The notes: a model not told the origin generated them from the sequence alone. 64,000 bases of DNA from an uncultured Eubacteriales bacterium (GCA_934456435.1 CAKSHH010000005.1:1-64000), one strand, 5' to 3'. Positions 17,353 through 26,029 are shown, counted from the stretch's first letter. Translations and numbers: made by a program.

Positions 17353-17928
17353 TTAGTCTATAACTTTAATTGATTCAATAACGGGCTGCTGTTCCGTCGG
17401 AAGACAGTCACTTTCGGGAAGAGAGTCGCATATCTTGTCGATAACGTCCATACCCTCGGTAACAGAACCGAAAGCCGCATACTGTCCGTCAAGACTTTGA
17501 CCGCACGAATCATCAAGGCAGATGAAGAACTGTGACGACGCGCTGTCAAAATTGAATTGATTTCTTGCCATGGAGATAACGCCACGCTTGTGTTTGATTG
17601 TGTTATTTACGCCGTTCTGGCTGAACTCGCCCTTGATACTGCTGTCGCATCCGCCGAGACCTGTTCCCTCGGGATCGCCGCCCTGAAGAACAAAGCCCTT
17701 AACGAGTCTGTGGAATGTAAGTCCGTTATAAAAGCCCTTGTTGCAAAGGTCAACAAAGTTCTTTACGGTAAGCGGTGCCTGATCGCCGTCAAGCTCAATT
17801 TTTACTGTTCCGTAGTCTTTTATTACCATTTCAACGTGATGCTTGCCCTTAAGTCCAGATGTACCGCAGGCTGAAAAACAGCAAAGTATAAGAATTACGG
17901 ACATAACTAAAGCGATGGTTTTCTTCAT
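17353..17928 (-). CDS. Cyclophilin-type peptidyl-prolyl isomerase lipoprotein
   Basis: A 191-residue exported cyclophilin. Signal segment then FSAC with lipidated cysteine at residue 21; the catalytic core follows with FHRLVKGFVLQGGDP, the arginine of the isomerase active site in FHR, and SQFFICL. It helps proteins fold at the outer face of the membrane. The start at 17928 follows GAGGTAAT; the longer frame lacks one. First gene of a minus-strand operon with alr and ybaK. Confidence 0.9.
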   Translation of the reverse strand: MKKTIALVMSVILILCCFSACGTSGLKGKHHVEMVIKDYGTVKIELDGDQAPLTVKNFVDLCNKGFYNGLTFHRLVKGFVLQGGDPEGTGLGGCDSSIKGEFSQNGVNNTIKHKRGVISMARNQFNFDSASSQFFICLDDSCGQSLDGQYAAFGSVTEGMDVIDKICDSLPESDCLPTEQQPVIESIKVID

Positions 17929-17980
17929 AAATATTACCTCAATTCTCGGTATTTTTCGGTTTGACTTAACCGTCCCGAAT

Positions 17981-18030
17981 ATTATATCACATATATAAAC
18001 GGTAGACAAGTAAAAAATTTGTGTTATAAT
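17981..18030. promoter_or_regulatory. Divergent promoters with overlapping -35 elements
   Basis: Minus strand (ppi-alr-ybaK): TTGTCT at 18004-18009, 17-nt spacer, TATAAT at 17981-17986. Plus strand (radical SAM gene): TAGACA at 18003-18008, 16-nt spacer, TATAAT at 18025-18030. The two -35 hexamers occupy the same bases, so polymerase binding would be mutually exclusive. Confidence 0.65.
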
Positions 18031-18100
18031 ATTTACGGTTCGATTGCAGATAGGTTATATCTCAATCACTATTTATCATATTATATTTTCGGGAGTAAAA

Positions 18101-18973
18101 ATGTTTATTTGCAGCCAATGTCCGAGAAAATGCAATATTGACAGGGACTCACAAAGCGGTGTGTGCGGTGTGGGCACATCATATAGAATCGCAAGAGCCG
18201 GACTTCACTTTTGGGAGGAGCCGTGTATCAGCGGCGAAAAGGGGAGCGGAACCGTTTTCTTTTCCGGCTGTCCGCTCAAGTGCGTTTATTGCCAGAATTA
18301 TAACGTCAGCCGCAACTGCTTCGGACGAGACATCAGCGAGGAGCGCTTGATTGAAATTTTTAAAGAGCTTGAAGCTCAGGGCGCTGAAAACATCAACCTT
18401 GTCAGTCCGTCTCATTATGCCGTACTGCTTGCAAAAACGCTTTCAAAATACAAGCCGTCCGTTCCCGTTGTCTATAACACGGGAGGCTATGATTCCGTCG
18501 AAACGCTCAAGCTTCTTGACGGATTGGTCGATATTTACCTGACCGATATCAAATATGTCAGCTCCTCGGTTTCAAAAAAATACAGCCGCGCAGAGGATTA
18601 TTTTGAAGCTGCAAGCGCTGCGGTTCTTGAAATGCATCGTCAGCAAAGCACGAATGTTTTTGAGAACGGAATGATGAAAAAGGGGCTTATAGTCAGGCAC
18701 CTTGTTCTTCCGGGAAATGTAAGTCAGGGAATAAAAGTTCTCGATTGGATAAAAGAAAATCTGCCGGAGGATACCGTTATAAGTCTTATGGGACAATATA
18801 TGCCGTGTGCCGATGCCAAAGATTTTCCTACGATAAATCGCAGACTCACGGAAAGAGAATATGACATTGTGCTTTCCAACGCTGAAAAGCTCGGCTTTGA
18901 AAATGTATATATTCAGGAGCTTGATTCGTCCTCGGAGGAGTATATTCCCGATTTTGATTTGAGCGGTGTTTAA
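18101..18973 (+). CDS. PflA-like radical SAM protein
   Basis: A 290-residue radical SAM protein of the pyruvate formate-lyase-activating-like family (COG1313 type). The N-terminus has a cysteine-rich motif (C4, C7, C11, C20); the 4Fe-4S cluster motif CX3CX2C is C57-PLK-C61-VY-C64. The C-terminal IQELDSSSEEYIPDF is characteristic of the family. True substrates are unknown; no glycyl-radical enzyme gene lies next to it. The start at 18101 follows GGGAG. Its promoter overlaps that of the cyclophilin operon. Confidence 0.85.
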   Translation: MFICSQCPRKCNIDRDSQSGVCGVGTSYRIARAGLHFWEEPCISGEKGSGTVFFSGCPLKCVYCQNYNVSRNCFGRDISEERLIEIFKELEAQGAENINLVSPSHYAVLLAKTLSKYKPSVPVVYNTGGYDSVETLKLLDGLVDIYLTDIKYVSSSVSKKYSRAEDYFEAASAAVLEMHRQQSTNVFENGMMKKGLIVRHLVLPGNVSQGIKVLDWIKENLPEDTVISLMGQYMPCADAKDFPTINRRLTEREYDIVLSNAEKLGFENVYIQELDSSSEEYIPDFDLSGV

Positions 18974-18986
18974 GGCGAGATTTTAT

Positions 18987-19015
18987 TTGACATTTAACAA
19001 TATAAGGGTTATAAT
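18987..19015 (+). promoter_or_regulatory. SigA promoter for the dockerin protein
   Basis: Perfect TTGACA at 18987-18992, 17-nt spacer, perfect TATAAT at 19010-19015, 27 nt upstream of the start at 19042. Confidence 0.85.
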
Positions 19016-19041
19016 TAAGAAAAAATTACGGAGGAAACGAT

Positions 19042-19722
19042 ATGAAAAAGTTTTATAAGATTATCTCGGCTTTAATGGCTGTTATTGTTGCTTTGACCTG
19101 TTCGGGCGTTGTTTCCCTTGCGGCAGCTCAGCCGCGCGCAACTATTTCGGCTGTAAAAATCATAAAGTATCCGACCAAAACGGTATTTGTTCAGGGAACG
19201 GATTGGGACTACGGATATTACGATATGCCTGAGGGCGGCGGACTCGGCACATTTGTTTCGGGCGGAAACAAAATTTCGTTTAAGCACTACGGCGGATATT
19301 ATTCACGCTATGCCGACAGAGGTATGGTTGATATGAACGGTCTTGTAGTTCGTGTAACATATTCCGACGGAAGCACGGCGGATATCGCTTACAAAGAGAC
19401 TGTTTCGGGCACAAAGGTAACGCAGAACATCTATGCTTCTCCCAGAGGCGAGTACAAAGAGGGCGAGAGTATTGTCGAGGTTTACTTCAAGTCCAACACA
19501 AAGGCTTATGATTCATACACCATCAACCTCGTTAAAGAGACTCTCAAGGGCGATGTAAACAACGACAGCAAGGTTAATTCGATTGACGCGCTCATGGTTC
19601 TTCAGCACGTTGTCGGTCTGATTAAGCTTTCAAACGTTGCTTTCGCAAACGGTGATATGAACTCGGACGGAACTCTTACAAGTATGGATGCATTGCTTAT
19701 CCTCCGCAAGAGTGTTTCATAA
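19042..19722 (+). CDS. Secreted protein with C-terminal type I dockerin
   Basis: A 226-residue exported protein. Signal peptide (~1-29), then a beta-rich Ig-like domain (~38-165) containing MNGLVVRVTYSDGSTADI, common to bacterial Ig-like modules, then a type I dockerin (~169-226) with two calcium-loop repeats (GDVNNDSKVNSIDALMVLQ and GDMNSDGTLTSMDALLILR). Dockerins bind cohesins of cellulosome-like scaffolds or of cell-surface proteins. There is no catalytic domain, so it may be a structural or binding component. GGAGG precedes the start. No cohesin gene lies in the window. Confidence 0.88.
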   Translation: MKKFYKIISALMAVIVALTCSGVVSLAAAQPRATISAVKIIKYPTKTVFVQGTDWDYGYYDMPEGGGLGTFVSGGNKISFKHYGGYYSRYADRGMVDMNGLVVRVTYSDGSTADIAYKETVSGTKVTQNIYASPRGEYKEGESIVEVYFKSNTKAYDSYTINLVKETLKGDVNNDSKVNSIDALMVLQHVVGLIKLSNVAFANGDMNSDGTLTSMDALLILRKSVS

Positions 19723-19741
19723 AATAATATTTTAAATTTTT

Positions 19742-19772
19742 ATCTCCTTTCATTGTGAAAGGAGATTTTTTT
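19742..19772 (+). terminator. Rho-independent terminator
   Basis: Perfect 11-bp stem ATCTCCTTTCA / TGAAAGGAGAT with a TTG loop, followed by seven T. Confidence 0.9.
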
Positions 19773-19860
19773 GTATATTTTTCTGTCCCGTGCAAACATT
19801 ATTAAAAAAGGCAATGTCAACGTGATATGTGCCTTAAAAGATTGATAATGAGGTTTTACA

Positions 19861-20313
19861 ATGAATATTTCGGATAAGCAATACGGCGAGATGGTAAAAA
19901 AAGCCTCGCCCGGATCCCCGATGCTGATCGACTGTATTAAAGCGTTCCTTATCGGCGGTGCAATCTGCTGCTTCGGACAGCTTCTTTTTTACATTTACAG
20001 CAAGTCGGGAATGAGCACGGATGAGAGCCGAACGCTGGTTTCGGTCACGTTGATCGTACTGACAGCCATTCTTACGGGTATCGGTGTTTTCGATAAAATT
20101 GCAAAACACGCGGGTGCAGGTACGATTGTACCGATTACGGGTTTTGCAAACTCGGTTGTTTCGCCGGCTCTTGAATTTAAGAGCGAGGGCTTTATAATGG
20201 GAACGGGCGCAAGCATTTTTAAAATTGCAGGACCTGTTATTCTCTACGGTACGACTGCCGCGTCGCTCTACGGACTGATTTATTTTATCGTTGAAAAGGT
20301 GATGGGAAGATGA
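19861..20313 (+). CDS. spoVAC: Stage V sporulation protein AC
   Basis: A 150-residue membrane protein with four predicted helices that matches SpoVAC, the mechanosensitive-channel component that moves dipicolinic acid during spore formation and germination. The N-terminal YGEMVKKASPGSPMLIDCIKAFLIGGAICC stretch is typical (only a segment quoted in short: YGEMVKKASP). It overlaps spoVAD by four bases (ATGA). Sporulation-specific sigma sites (SigG or SigF type) could not be recognised with confidence upstream. Confidence 0.93.
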   Translation: MNISDKQYGEMVKKASPGSPMLIDCIKAFLIGGAICCFGQLLFYIYSKSGMSTDESRTLVSVTLIVLTAILTGIGVFDKIAKHAGAGTIVPITGFANSVVSPALEFKSEGFIMGTGASIFKIAGPVILYGTTAASLYGLIYFIVEKVMGR

Positions 20314-21320
20314 GCGGCAGAGTAATTGATTTTCAAACTCGTCCGAGTGTTATAAGCAGAGCTTCGGTTGTCGGAAAAAAAGAAGGGGAGGGACCTCTCG
20401 GAAAAGGCTTTGATATGGTTATTGAGGACGATATGTGCGGACTTGATACATGGGAAGCGGCGGAGAGCCACCTTCAGAAAACCGCAATCGGACTGGTGCT
20501 TGACAAAGCAGGCATCAAGGCGGAAAAAATTGACGGAATATTTGCAGGAGACCTGATAAATCAATGCACAGGCTCGGCTTTCGGAATAAGGGATTTCGGT
20601 ATACCTTATTTCGGCATATACGGAGCCTGTTCAACCTCAGTTCTTGCAATGATAAATGCCGCAGAGTATGTTGACAGCGGCAAAATGAAGATAGCTATAT
20701 CGGCTACATCATCACATTTTTGTTCGGCGGAAAAACAGTTTCGTTTTCCTCTTGAGTACGGCGGACAAAGACCTCCGACGGCTCAATGGACGGTAACGGG
20801 CGCAAGCGCGGCGATGGTTTCCGATGAAGCCGAAAAAAACTGCCCCAGAATCGAAAAGGCGATAATCGGCAAAATCGTTGACAAGGGTATAACCGATGCT
20901 AACAATATGGGTGCGGCAATGGCGCCTGCGGCGGCGGACACAATATATACCTTTTTGAATGAAACAGGCACTTCGCCCGAAAGCTATGATTTGATTCTTA
21001 CGGGCGATCTCGGAAAGGTCGGTTCACGGCTTCTTTGCGAGCTTCTCGAAAAGGAATACTCCTTGGATATCAGAAAACAGCACAATGATACGGGACTGAT
21101 GATGTATCACCTTGAAGAGCAGGACGTCCATTCGGGCGGAAGCGGCTGCGGCTGCTGCGGAACGGTGATGTGTTCAAAAATTATGGACGACATTGTCGGC
21201 GGAAAGCTTCACCGTGTTCTTGTCGTTGCAACAGGAGCGCTTTTGTCGGCGATTTCACCGTTTCAGGGTGAGAGTATACCCGGAATCGCACACGGAATAC
21301 TTTTAAGTGACGGGAGGTAA
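20310..21320 (+). CDS. spoVAD: Stage V sporulation protein AD
   Basis: A 336-residue thiolase-fold protein that binds dipicolinic acid in the spore inner membrane complex. Family landmarks are IFAGDLINQCTGS, GACSTSVLAMINAAEYV and the C-terminal HRVLVVATGALLS. It is translationally coupled to spoVAC by a 4-nt overlap. A small gene follows where spoVAE normally lies. Confidence 0.95.
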   Translation: MSGRVIDFQTRPSVISRASVVGKKEGEGPLGKGFDMVIEDDMCGLDTWEAAESHLQKTAIGLVLDKAGIKAEKIDGIFAGDLINQCTGSAFGIRDFGIPYFGIYGACSTSVLAMINAAEYVDSGKMKIAISATSSHFCSAEKQFRFPLEYGGQRPPTAQWTVTGASAAMVSDEAEKNCPRIEKAIIGKIVDKGITDANNMGAAMAPAAADTIYTFLNETGTSPESYDLILTGDLGKVGSRLLCELLEKEYSLDIRKQHNDTGLMMYHLEEQDVHSGGSGCGCCGTVMCSKIMDDIVGGKLHRVLVVATGALLSAISPFQGESIPGIAHGILLSDGR

Positions 21321-21325
21321 ACGGT

Positions 21326-21484
21326 TTGGACAAGGCAAAATATGCAAAAATGTTTATGAAAATGGCAAGATATGACTGTATGCTCCTTACGGCGCTGAAA
21401 GCCGCGAAGTGTGTTCTTACAGCCGCGGTTGTGATTAACGCCTTGCTTTCGGGAGTGTATATTGTATGTTCCCTCAAAAAATAA
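21326..21484 (+). CDS. Small one-helix membrane protein downstream of spoVAD
   Basis: A 52-codon frame starting with TTG at 21326, 5 nt after GGAGGTAA, ending TAA at 21482-21484. The product has a basic N-terminus (AKYAKMFMKMARYD) and one hydrophobic segment (CVLTAAVVINALLSGVYIV). It is too short to be SpoVAE (about 115 residues), which is absent here. The excellent ribosome site and 5-nt gap from spoVAD argue that it is a real third gene of this operon. Function unknown. Confidence 0.55.
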   Translation: MDKAKYAKMFMKMARYDCMLLTALKAAKCVLTAAVVINALLSGVYIVCSLKK

Positions 21485-21492
21485 AATACCCC

Positions 21493-21521
21493 TTGTAAAA
21501 TAAATTCTCTTATGTTAGAAT
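21493..21521 (+). promoter_or_regulatory. SigA promoter for the SecB-like gene
   Basis: TTGTAA at 21493-21498, 17-nt spacer, TAGAAT at 21516-21521, 25 nt before the start codon. Confidence 0.6.
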
Positions 21522-21545
21522 ATATTAAAAAAGGGGGAATTTTCA

Positions 21546-21953
21546 ATGAATAAACTCAAGCTCAATGCTTACAAAATTGACGAAATACAGTTTGTTAATA
21601 AAATAAAGGCAAACACGAAGATTGAATTGAAAAACAGCTATGCTTACAATGTCAGATATACGAACAACAATATCTGTGAGGGAAAATTTACCGTAACTAT
21701 TACAGATAAGGAAAACCCGGATACATTCGGCATAAAGCTTGTTCTTGCGGGTATTTTCTCTTATCCCGATGATCTCCAGCGTGAGATAATTCACATCAGG
21801 ACTTACAAGGAGCTTTTCCCGTATGCAAGAGCGATTATCACGACAATAACCGCCAATGCCGGTATCCAGCCGATTATGATTCCCGATATGGATATCGAAA
21901 ACCGTGAGATTTATCGCTTTGATAAGCCGAAGAAGCCTGACGAGGCGGAATAA
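21546..21953 (+). CDS. SecB-like chaperone
   Basis: A 135-residue protein whose C-terminal half matches the SecB fold family: YPDDLQREIIHIRTYKELFPYARAI, then ITANAGIQPIMIPDMDIE, equivalent to the SecB segment around FPYAR and the proline-rich loop (motifs given at about residues 78-118). SecB tetramers hold secretory or aggregation-prone proteins unfolded. Classical SecB belongs to Proteobacteria; Firmicutes carry scattered SecB-like genes, some tied to toxin-antitoxin or phage loci, but no toxin lies here. Monocistronic with its own promoter and terminator. An unrelated function of the fold is possible. Confidence 0.65.
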   Translation: MNKLKLNAYKIDEIQFVNKIKANTKIELKNSYAYNVRYTNNNICEGKFTVTITDKENPDTFGIKLVLAGIFSYPDDLQREIIHIRTYKELFPYARAIITTITANAGIQPIMIPDMDIENREIYRFDKPKKPDEAE

Positions 21954-21965
21954 ACAGAATAATTT

Positions 21966-22001
21966 AAAAAACAGGGGACTTGCGGTTCCCTGTTTTATAT
22001 T
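21966..22001 (+). terminator. Rho-independent terminator
   Basis: AAAACAGGG pairs with CCCTGTTTT across a short loop, followed by a T-rich tract, after the SecB-like gene. Confidence 0.75.
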
Positions 22002-22038
22002 TTTTAAGAATTGTTTAATATATTATGTACAAATAAAA

Positions 22039-22067
22039 TTGACAAGTTTTTGTATTCGTGTTAAAAT
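22039..22067 (+). promoter_or_regulatory. SigA promoter for the phosphoesterase operon
   Basis: Perfect TTGACA at 22039-22044, 17-nt spacer, TAAAAT at 22062-22067, 33 nt before the start at 22100. Confidence 0.75.
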
Positions 22068-22099
22068 TATATGAAAACAAAATTAGGAAGGTGTAAGTT

Positions 22100-23086
22100 T
22101 TGAAAACAACATTTTTTTCACGAATTGCGTACAAGCTTATGGTTATTGTAATAGCCATATCCTATACATTGACGCCTTATGTCGGACCGTCCGAAGATGA
22201 TCACATTCAGACGAACGAGCAGACAGGCGCTAACCTTACGGCTGTTTTGTGGGCTGACCCGCAGTTCTCAAACTACCTTGTAAAGAGAACAAAGTATTTT
22301 GATGCCGCTTGTGAGGACGTTACGAAAAACGTTGACGGTAAAGTTGACGTTATGCTCAACGCCGGCGATATTGCCGAAAACGGACTTCTCTGCGAGTATC
22401 AGTATATTGCCGAGAAGCTTGCGGACGCAAAAACAAACTGCTTCCTCAATGCTGTCGGTAATCACGATGTCAGACTCAAGGCAAGCTACAAAAAGACGGT
22501 TAAAAACTTTACGGGCTTCACAAATGACCTCAACAAGGCTGTCGGTAGTGATTTCACAATGGACGCCATCCATTATTCTTATGAAATTAACGGCTACAAG
22601 TTCATTGTTCTCGGAACAGACAGAACAGAGTTTGAGGAGTCATATATCAGCGAGGCTCAGCTTTGCTGGCTTGACGCTCAGCTTACCGAGGCTTCAAAGA
22701 CAGGCAAGCCCATCTTTGTTATGATTCATCAGCCGCTCAAGTGGACGCACGGCCTTCCCGACACATGGAACAGCCCGATCGACACAGCGGGTTCAGTCGG
22801 CGATCAGTCCGATTCGCTCAAGTATTTCCTCAACAAGTATGACAATGTTTTCCTTATCACAGGTCACCTTCACACAGGAATCGGCCAGTATACATACGAG
22901 AAGATCGGTAATTTTCACTCAATCAATCTCCCGTCGCTCACAATTGACAATAAGGACGGTGTTTGCAACGATAACGGCATCGGCTTTGTAATGGAGGTTT
23001 ATAACAACCACGTTCTTTTCAGAGCGAGAAACTTTGCAAAGGGTGTTTATATGCCCGAATATGACATTGATATCCCGGTAGAATAA
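22100..23086 (+). CDS. Membrane-anchored calcineurin-like metallophosphoesterase
   Basis: A 328-residue calcineurin-fold phosphoesterase. An N-terminal hydrophobic segment (~9-29) acts as signal or anchor, so the enzyme faces outward. Metal-binding motifs are in order: ADPQ near residue 53, NAGDIAENG, VGNHDVR, MIHQPLKW and ITGHLHTG. Substrate cannot be deduced; the family covers nucleotidases, phosphodiesterases and phosphoprotein phosphatases. First gene of a three-gene operon with an alpha/beta hydrolase and a propeller-like protein. Confidence 0.85.
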   Translation: MKTTFFSRIAYKLMVIVIAISYTLTPYVGPSEDDHIQTNEQTGANLTAVLWADPQFSNYLVKRTKYFDAACEDVTKNVDGKVDVMLNAGDIAENGLLCEYQYIAEKLADAKTNCFLNAVGNHDVRLKASYKKTVKNFTGFTNDLNKAVGSDFTMDAIHYSYEINGYKFIVLGTDRTEFEESYISEAQLCWLDAQLTEASKTGKPIFVMIHQPLKWTHGLPDTWNSPIDTAGSVGDQSDSLKYFLNKYDNVFLITGHLHTGIGQYTYEKIGNFHSINLPSLTIDNKDGVCNDNGIGFVMEVYNNHVLFRARNFAKGVYMPEYDIDIPVE

Positions 23087-23107
23087 TTTATTTCAGGAGG
23101 GTTTCTT

Positions 23108-24040
23108 ATGGAAATCGTTAGAAAAGAGTATTCCTATCCTTCAGTCACCGGTGAGGCTGATATTTTTGCAAGGAGCTGGGCTCCTGCCGACGGAAAAATC
23201 AAGGCTGTTATTCAGGGTGTTCACGGTATGGCGGAGTTCGGCGAAAGATACGAAGAGTTTGCAAATGCGCTTTGCAATGCCGGATTTGCGTTCATCATGA
23301 ACGACCACATAGGACACGGAAAATCCGTTGCGCCGGACGGCGTGAAAGGATATTTCGGCGGTGAAAAAAACGCTTTCGGAAAAGGCTTTGTCGACGATGT
23401 ACATCAGCTGACCCTGATTGCAAAGGATGAATTTAAAAAGCCGGTTATCATTTTCGGCCACAGCATGGGCTCCTTTGTCACAAGAAGCTACATCACCAAA
23501 TACGCCAATGATATTTCTGCCGCTGTTATTTGCGGCACAAGCGGTAAAAATCCCGGCGCAGGCGCAGGAATTATACTTGCCTCGCTTATTTCAAAGGTAA
23601 AGGGCGAGAAGCATCCGAGCAAGCTTATTGATAAAATTGCTTTCGGCACATACAATAAGCGCACGGAGGGCAGAACGGCTTTCGATTGGCTTTCCAGAAA
23701 CATAGAAAATGTTGACTGGTACATTGCGAATGACGACTGCGGCTTTCTTTTCACCGCTTCGGGCTACAAAAATATGTTTGAGCTTTTGGACTCCGTTTCA
23801 AGCGACGGTTGGTACAGAAAGGTACCGAAGGAGCTGAAAATTCTGCTTATCGCAGGTGAAGAAGATCCCGTAGGAGCTTATTCAAAGGGTGTCAAGGAAG
23901 TTTACGAAAAGCTTAAAGCGACGGGACACAATGTCGAGTGCAAGCTTTACAAGGACGACAGACACGAGATTCTCAATGAGCTTGACAGGGAACACGTTTT
24001 TGACGATGTTATCGGCTTTTGCGATTCAATTATAAAGTAA
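23108..24040 (+). CDS. Alpha/beta hydrolase (monoacylglycerol lipase-like)
   Basis: A 310-residue serine hydrolase of the monoglyceride lipase / lysophospholipase family. The nucleophile elbow GHSMGS places the catalytic serine at residue 119; the oxyanion strand is VIQGVHGMAEFGERYEEFA in short form (HGMAEFGERY), the acid is in IAGEEDPVG, and the histidine is in DRHEILNE. No signal peptide, so cytoplasmic. GGAGGG precedes the start. Located 21 nt after the phosphoesterase gene and 12 nt before the next gene; likely acts on lipids or esters of the envelope, which is inference. Confidence 0.87.
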   Translation: MEIVRKEYSYPSVTGEADIFARSWAPADGKIKAVIQGVHGMAEFGERYEEFANALCNAGFAFIMNDHIGHGKSVAPDGVKGYFGGEKNAFGKGFVDDVHQLTLIAKDEFKKPVIIFGHSMGSFVTRSYITKYANDISAAVICGTSGKNPGAGAGIILASLISKVKGEKHPSKLIDKIAFGTYNKRTEGRTAFDWLSRNIENVDWYIANDDCGFLFTASGYKNMFELLDSVSSDGWYRKVPKELKILLIAGEEDPVGAYSKGVKEVYEKLKATGHNVECKLYKDDRHEILNELDREHVFDDVIGFCDSIIK

Positions 24041-24052
24041 GGAGATACTGAT

Positions 24053-24922
24053 ATGCTCGCTTTTTATAATTTTGCCAAGTCTCTGTTCTATAAAGTGTTT
24101 GCCGTTATCCTTGCGGCTCTTATGACCTTGAGCAACGGACTCAACGGATTCTTCAACGGCGATATCTATAAGTTTGAATCCAATTCAAAGGTTGTTGGTC
24201 TTGAAACACTTGAGCGTGCTCAGGGTGTTACGACGGACGGTGAATATTGGTATTTCAGCGGAAAGACCTCGCTTGTTAAAATCGGCTTTGACAATCAGAC
24301 GGTTTATGCCTACAATTATAAGGCTTTGACAGACGAACTCGTTGAAAAATACGGTTCCAAGCACATCGGCGGCATCAGCTACTACAACGGTTATATCTAT
24401 GCTTCTCTTGAGGACAGCAAGGTATGGGCTCATCCCGTTATTGCACTTTACGACGCCGAAACACTTGAATTTACCGGTGAGGCTCACGAAATGCCGACAG
24501 AATATCTTTCAAGAGGTATTCCATGGGTTTCTGTTGATTCCGCAAACGGACTGCTTTATGCCTCGTACAGCAAAACAGCCGAGGTTATATACTGCTTTGA
24601 TCTCAAGACATTTGAATATGTCGGTGATTTAAAGCTTTCCGACCCGATAGATGCAATTCAGGGCGGAGAGGTATATAACGGAAAGCTCTATGTCGGCACC
24701 AACGACAGCACAAGAGCGGTTTATGCTATCAACGTTAAGACGGGAATGGTTGAAAAGCTCTTTGACAGAATTATGTACCAGCCTAAGTGGATTGACAATT
24801 TCGGCGGCGAGGGCGAGGACGTAACCGTTTATCCGATGGAGGACGGTACGCTTATCCATGCTCTTGATGTCGGTGCGCTGTTTATTGATTCAAATCTCAG
24901 ACACTACAAGTGGGATGCATAA
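24053..24922 (+). CDS. Exported propeller-like protein of unknown function
   Basis: A 289-residue protein with a hydrophobic N-terminus (~10-30) and repeating blade-like units (GVTTDGEYWYFSG, GGISYYNGYIYASL, DSANGLLYASYS, GGEVYNGKLYVGT) of about 45 residues, suggesting a beta-propeller. No catalytic motif seen. It is the third gene of the phosphoesterase operon and is followed by a terminator. A binding or scaffold role at the cell surface is plausible. Confidence 0.65.
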   Translation: MLAFYNFAKSLFYKVFAVILAALMTLSNGLNGFFNGDIYKFESNSKVVGLETLERAQGVTTDGEYWYFSGKTSLVKIGFDNQTVYAYNYKALTDELVEKYGSKHIGGISYYNGYIYASLEDSKVWAHPVIALYDAETLEFTGEAHEMPTEYLSRGIPWVSVDSANGLLYASYSKTAEVIYCFDLKTFEYVGDLKLSDPIDAIQGGEVYNGKLYVGTNDSTRAVYAINVKTGMVEKLFDRIMYQPKWIDNFGGEGEDVTVYPMEDGTLIHALDVGALFIDSNLRHYKWDA

Positions 24923-24932
24923 AAATAAATTA

Positions 24933-24966
24933 CAGGAAGCCCTGCTTTTGCGGGACTTCCTGTTTT
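24933..24966 (+). terminator. Rho-independent terminator
   Basis: CAGGAAGcCCTGC and GCGGGaCTTCCTG form a stem with a TTTT loop, followed by TTTT, after the propeller-like gene. Confidence 0.8.
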
Positions 24967-24989
24967 GAAAAATCAGAGGAGTTTTAATT

Positions 24990-26006
24990 ATGGAGGATAT
25001 ACTTGTAACTGTTGTTGCCGCGATGTATAATGTTGAGAAATTTGCAGCGGAATGTATCGACAGTATACTTGCACAGACTCATAAAAAGCTTGAGGTTTTT
25101 TTAATTGACGACGGTTCGACCGACGGTACGCCGAAAATTTGCGATGACTACGCCGAAAAGGACAGCCGTATCACGGTTATTCATAAGAAAAACGGGGGAC
25201 TTACAAGCGTCAGAAAATACGGCTTTGATCATGGCAGCGGAAAGTATATTTATTTTGCGGACGGCGATGACAAGCTTTTCCCTGAAACGATAAGCAAACT
25301 TTTAGAAAGCTGTGAAAAGAATGATGCCGAGATATCGGTTTGTGGTTACTGTATCCTTTCAGATTCAATATCAGAAGTTAGAATTATCGGTAATGACAAG
25401 GTGATTGAAAAATCCGATTTCGCCGAAAAAATTATCCTCCCAACTGTTTGTTATAAGAATGACAACACATTTTTACCGTGCTATTGTTGGAACAGACTGT
25501 TCAGAAAGAATTGCCTTACGGACGATTGCTTCATTTCTGAGAGGGTATGCCGCAGAGAAGACGCTTATATGAATTTGACTGTTCTTGACAACATCAGCAG
25601 GATATCAATAGTAAACGAGCCGCTGTATTATTACAGGGTAAATTCTGCTTCGCTGACCCTGAAATACCTTGACAATAAACTTACGAAGGATATTTATTTT
25701 CTTAACTTTATCAAAGTATATCTTGAAAATAGAAACCTGTTTGACGAGTACAGATTTAATGCGCTGGTTATCTATACTGTCAGGGATAACATTGATAACT
25801 ATTGTAAGCCGGGAAATTATAAATTTTATAAAGGCGGCATTAAGGTTTTGAATGGTATTGAGCTGTTTGAAAATGCAGTCATGAAATTTGATAAGTATAT
25901 CTCGAAAAAAACTTTGCTTTTGACCTGTTATCTTTATAAAAATAAATTATATTATGCACTTTATTTGTACAGACGTTTTATTCTGAAAAAAAGAGGGTTT
26001 ACTTAA
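24990..26006 (+). CDS. Family 2 glycosyltransferase
   Basis: A 338-residue inverting GT-A transferase. N-terminal VVAAMYNVEKF, then LIDDGSTDGT and the DXD metal site ADGDD near residue 90; CRREDAYMN later in the catalytic domain. The C-terminal third is basic and aromatic and may touch the membrane. It probably adds a sugar to a surface or wall glycan. It is followed 23 nt later by a pyruvyl transferase gene, which suggests joint assembly of a pyruvylated polymer. Confidence 0.87.
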   Translation: MEDILVTVVAAMYNVEKFAAECIDSILAQTHKKLEVFLIDDGSTDGTPKICDDYAEKDSRITVIHKKNGGLTSVRKYGFDHGSGKYIYFADGDDKLFPETISKLLESCEKNDAEISVCGYCILSDSISEVRIIGNDKVIEKSDFAEKIILPTVCYKNDNTFLPCYCWNRLFRKNCLTDDCFISERVCRREDAYMNLTVLDNISRISIVNEPLYYYRVNSASLTLKYLDNKLTKDIYFLNFIKVYLENRNLFDEYRFNALVIYTVRDNIDNYCKPGNYKFYKGGIKVLNGIELFENAVMKFDKYISKKTLLLTCYLYKNKLYYALYLYRRFILKKRGFT

Positions 26007-26029
26007 ATATAACAGCGGAGCCGATTTAC

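Noticed and set aside
19773..19860. SigG- or SigF-type promoter before spoVAC
   Set aside because: Expected from biology, but no convincing -35/-10 pair of either type could be picked from the sequence.
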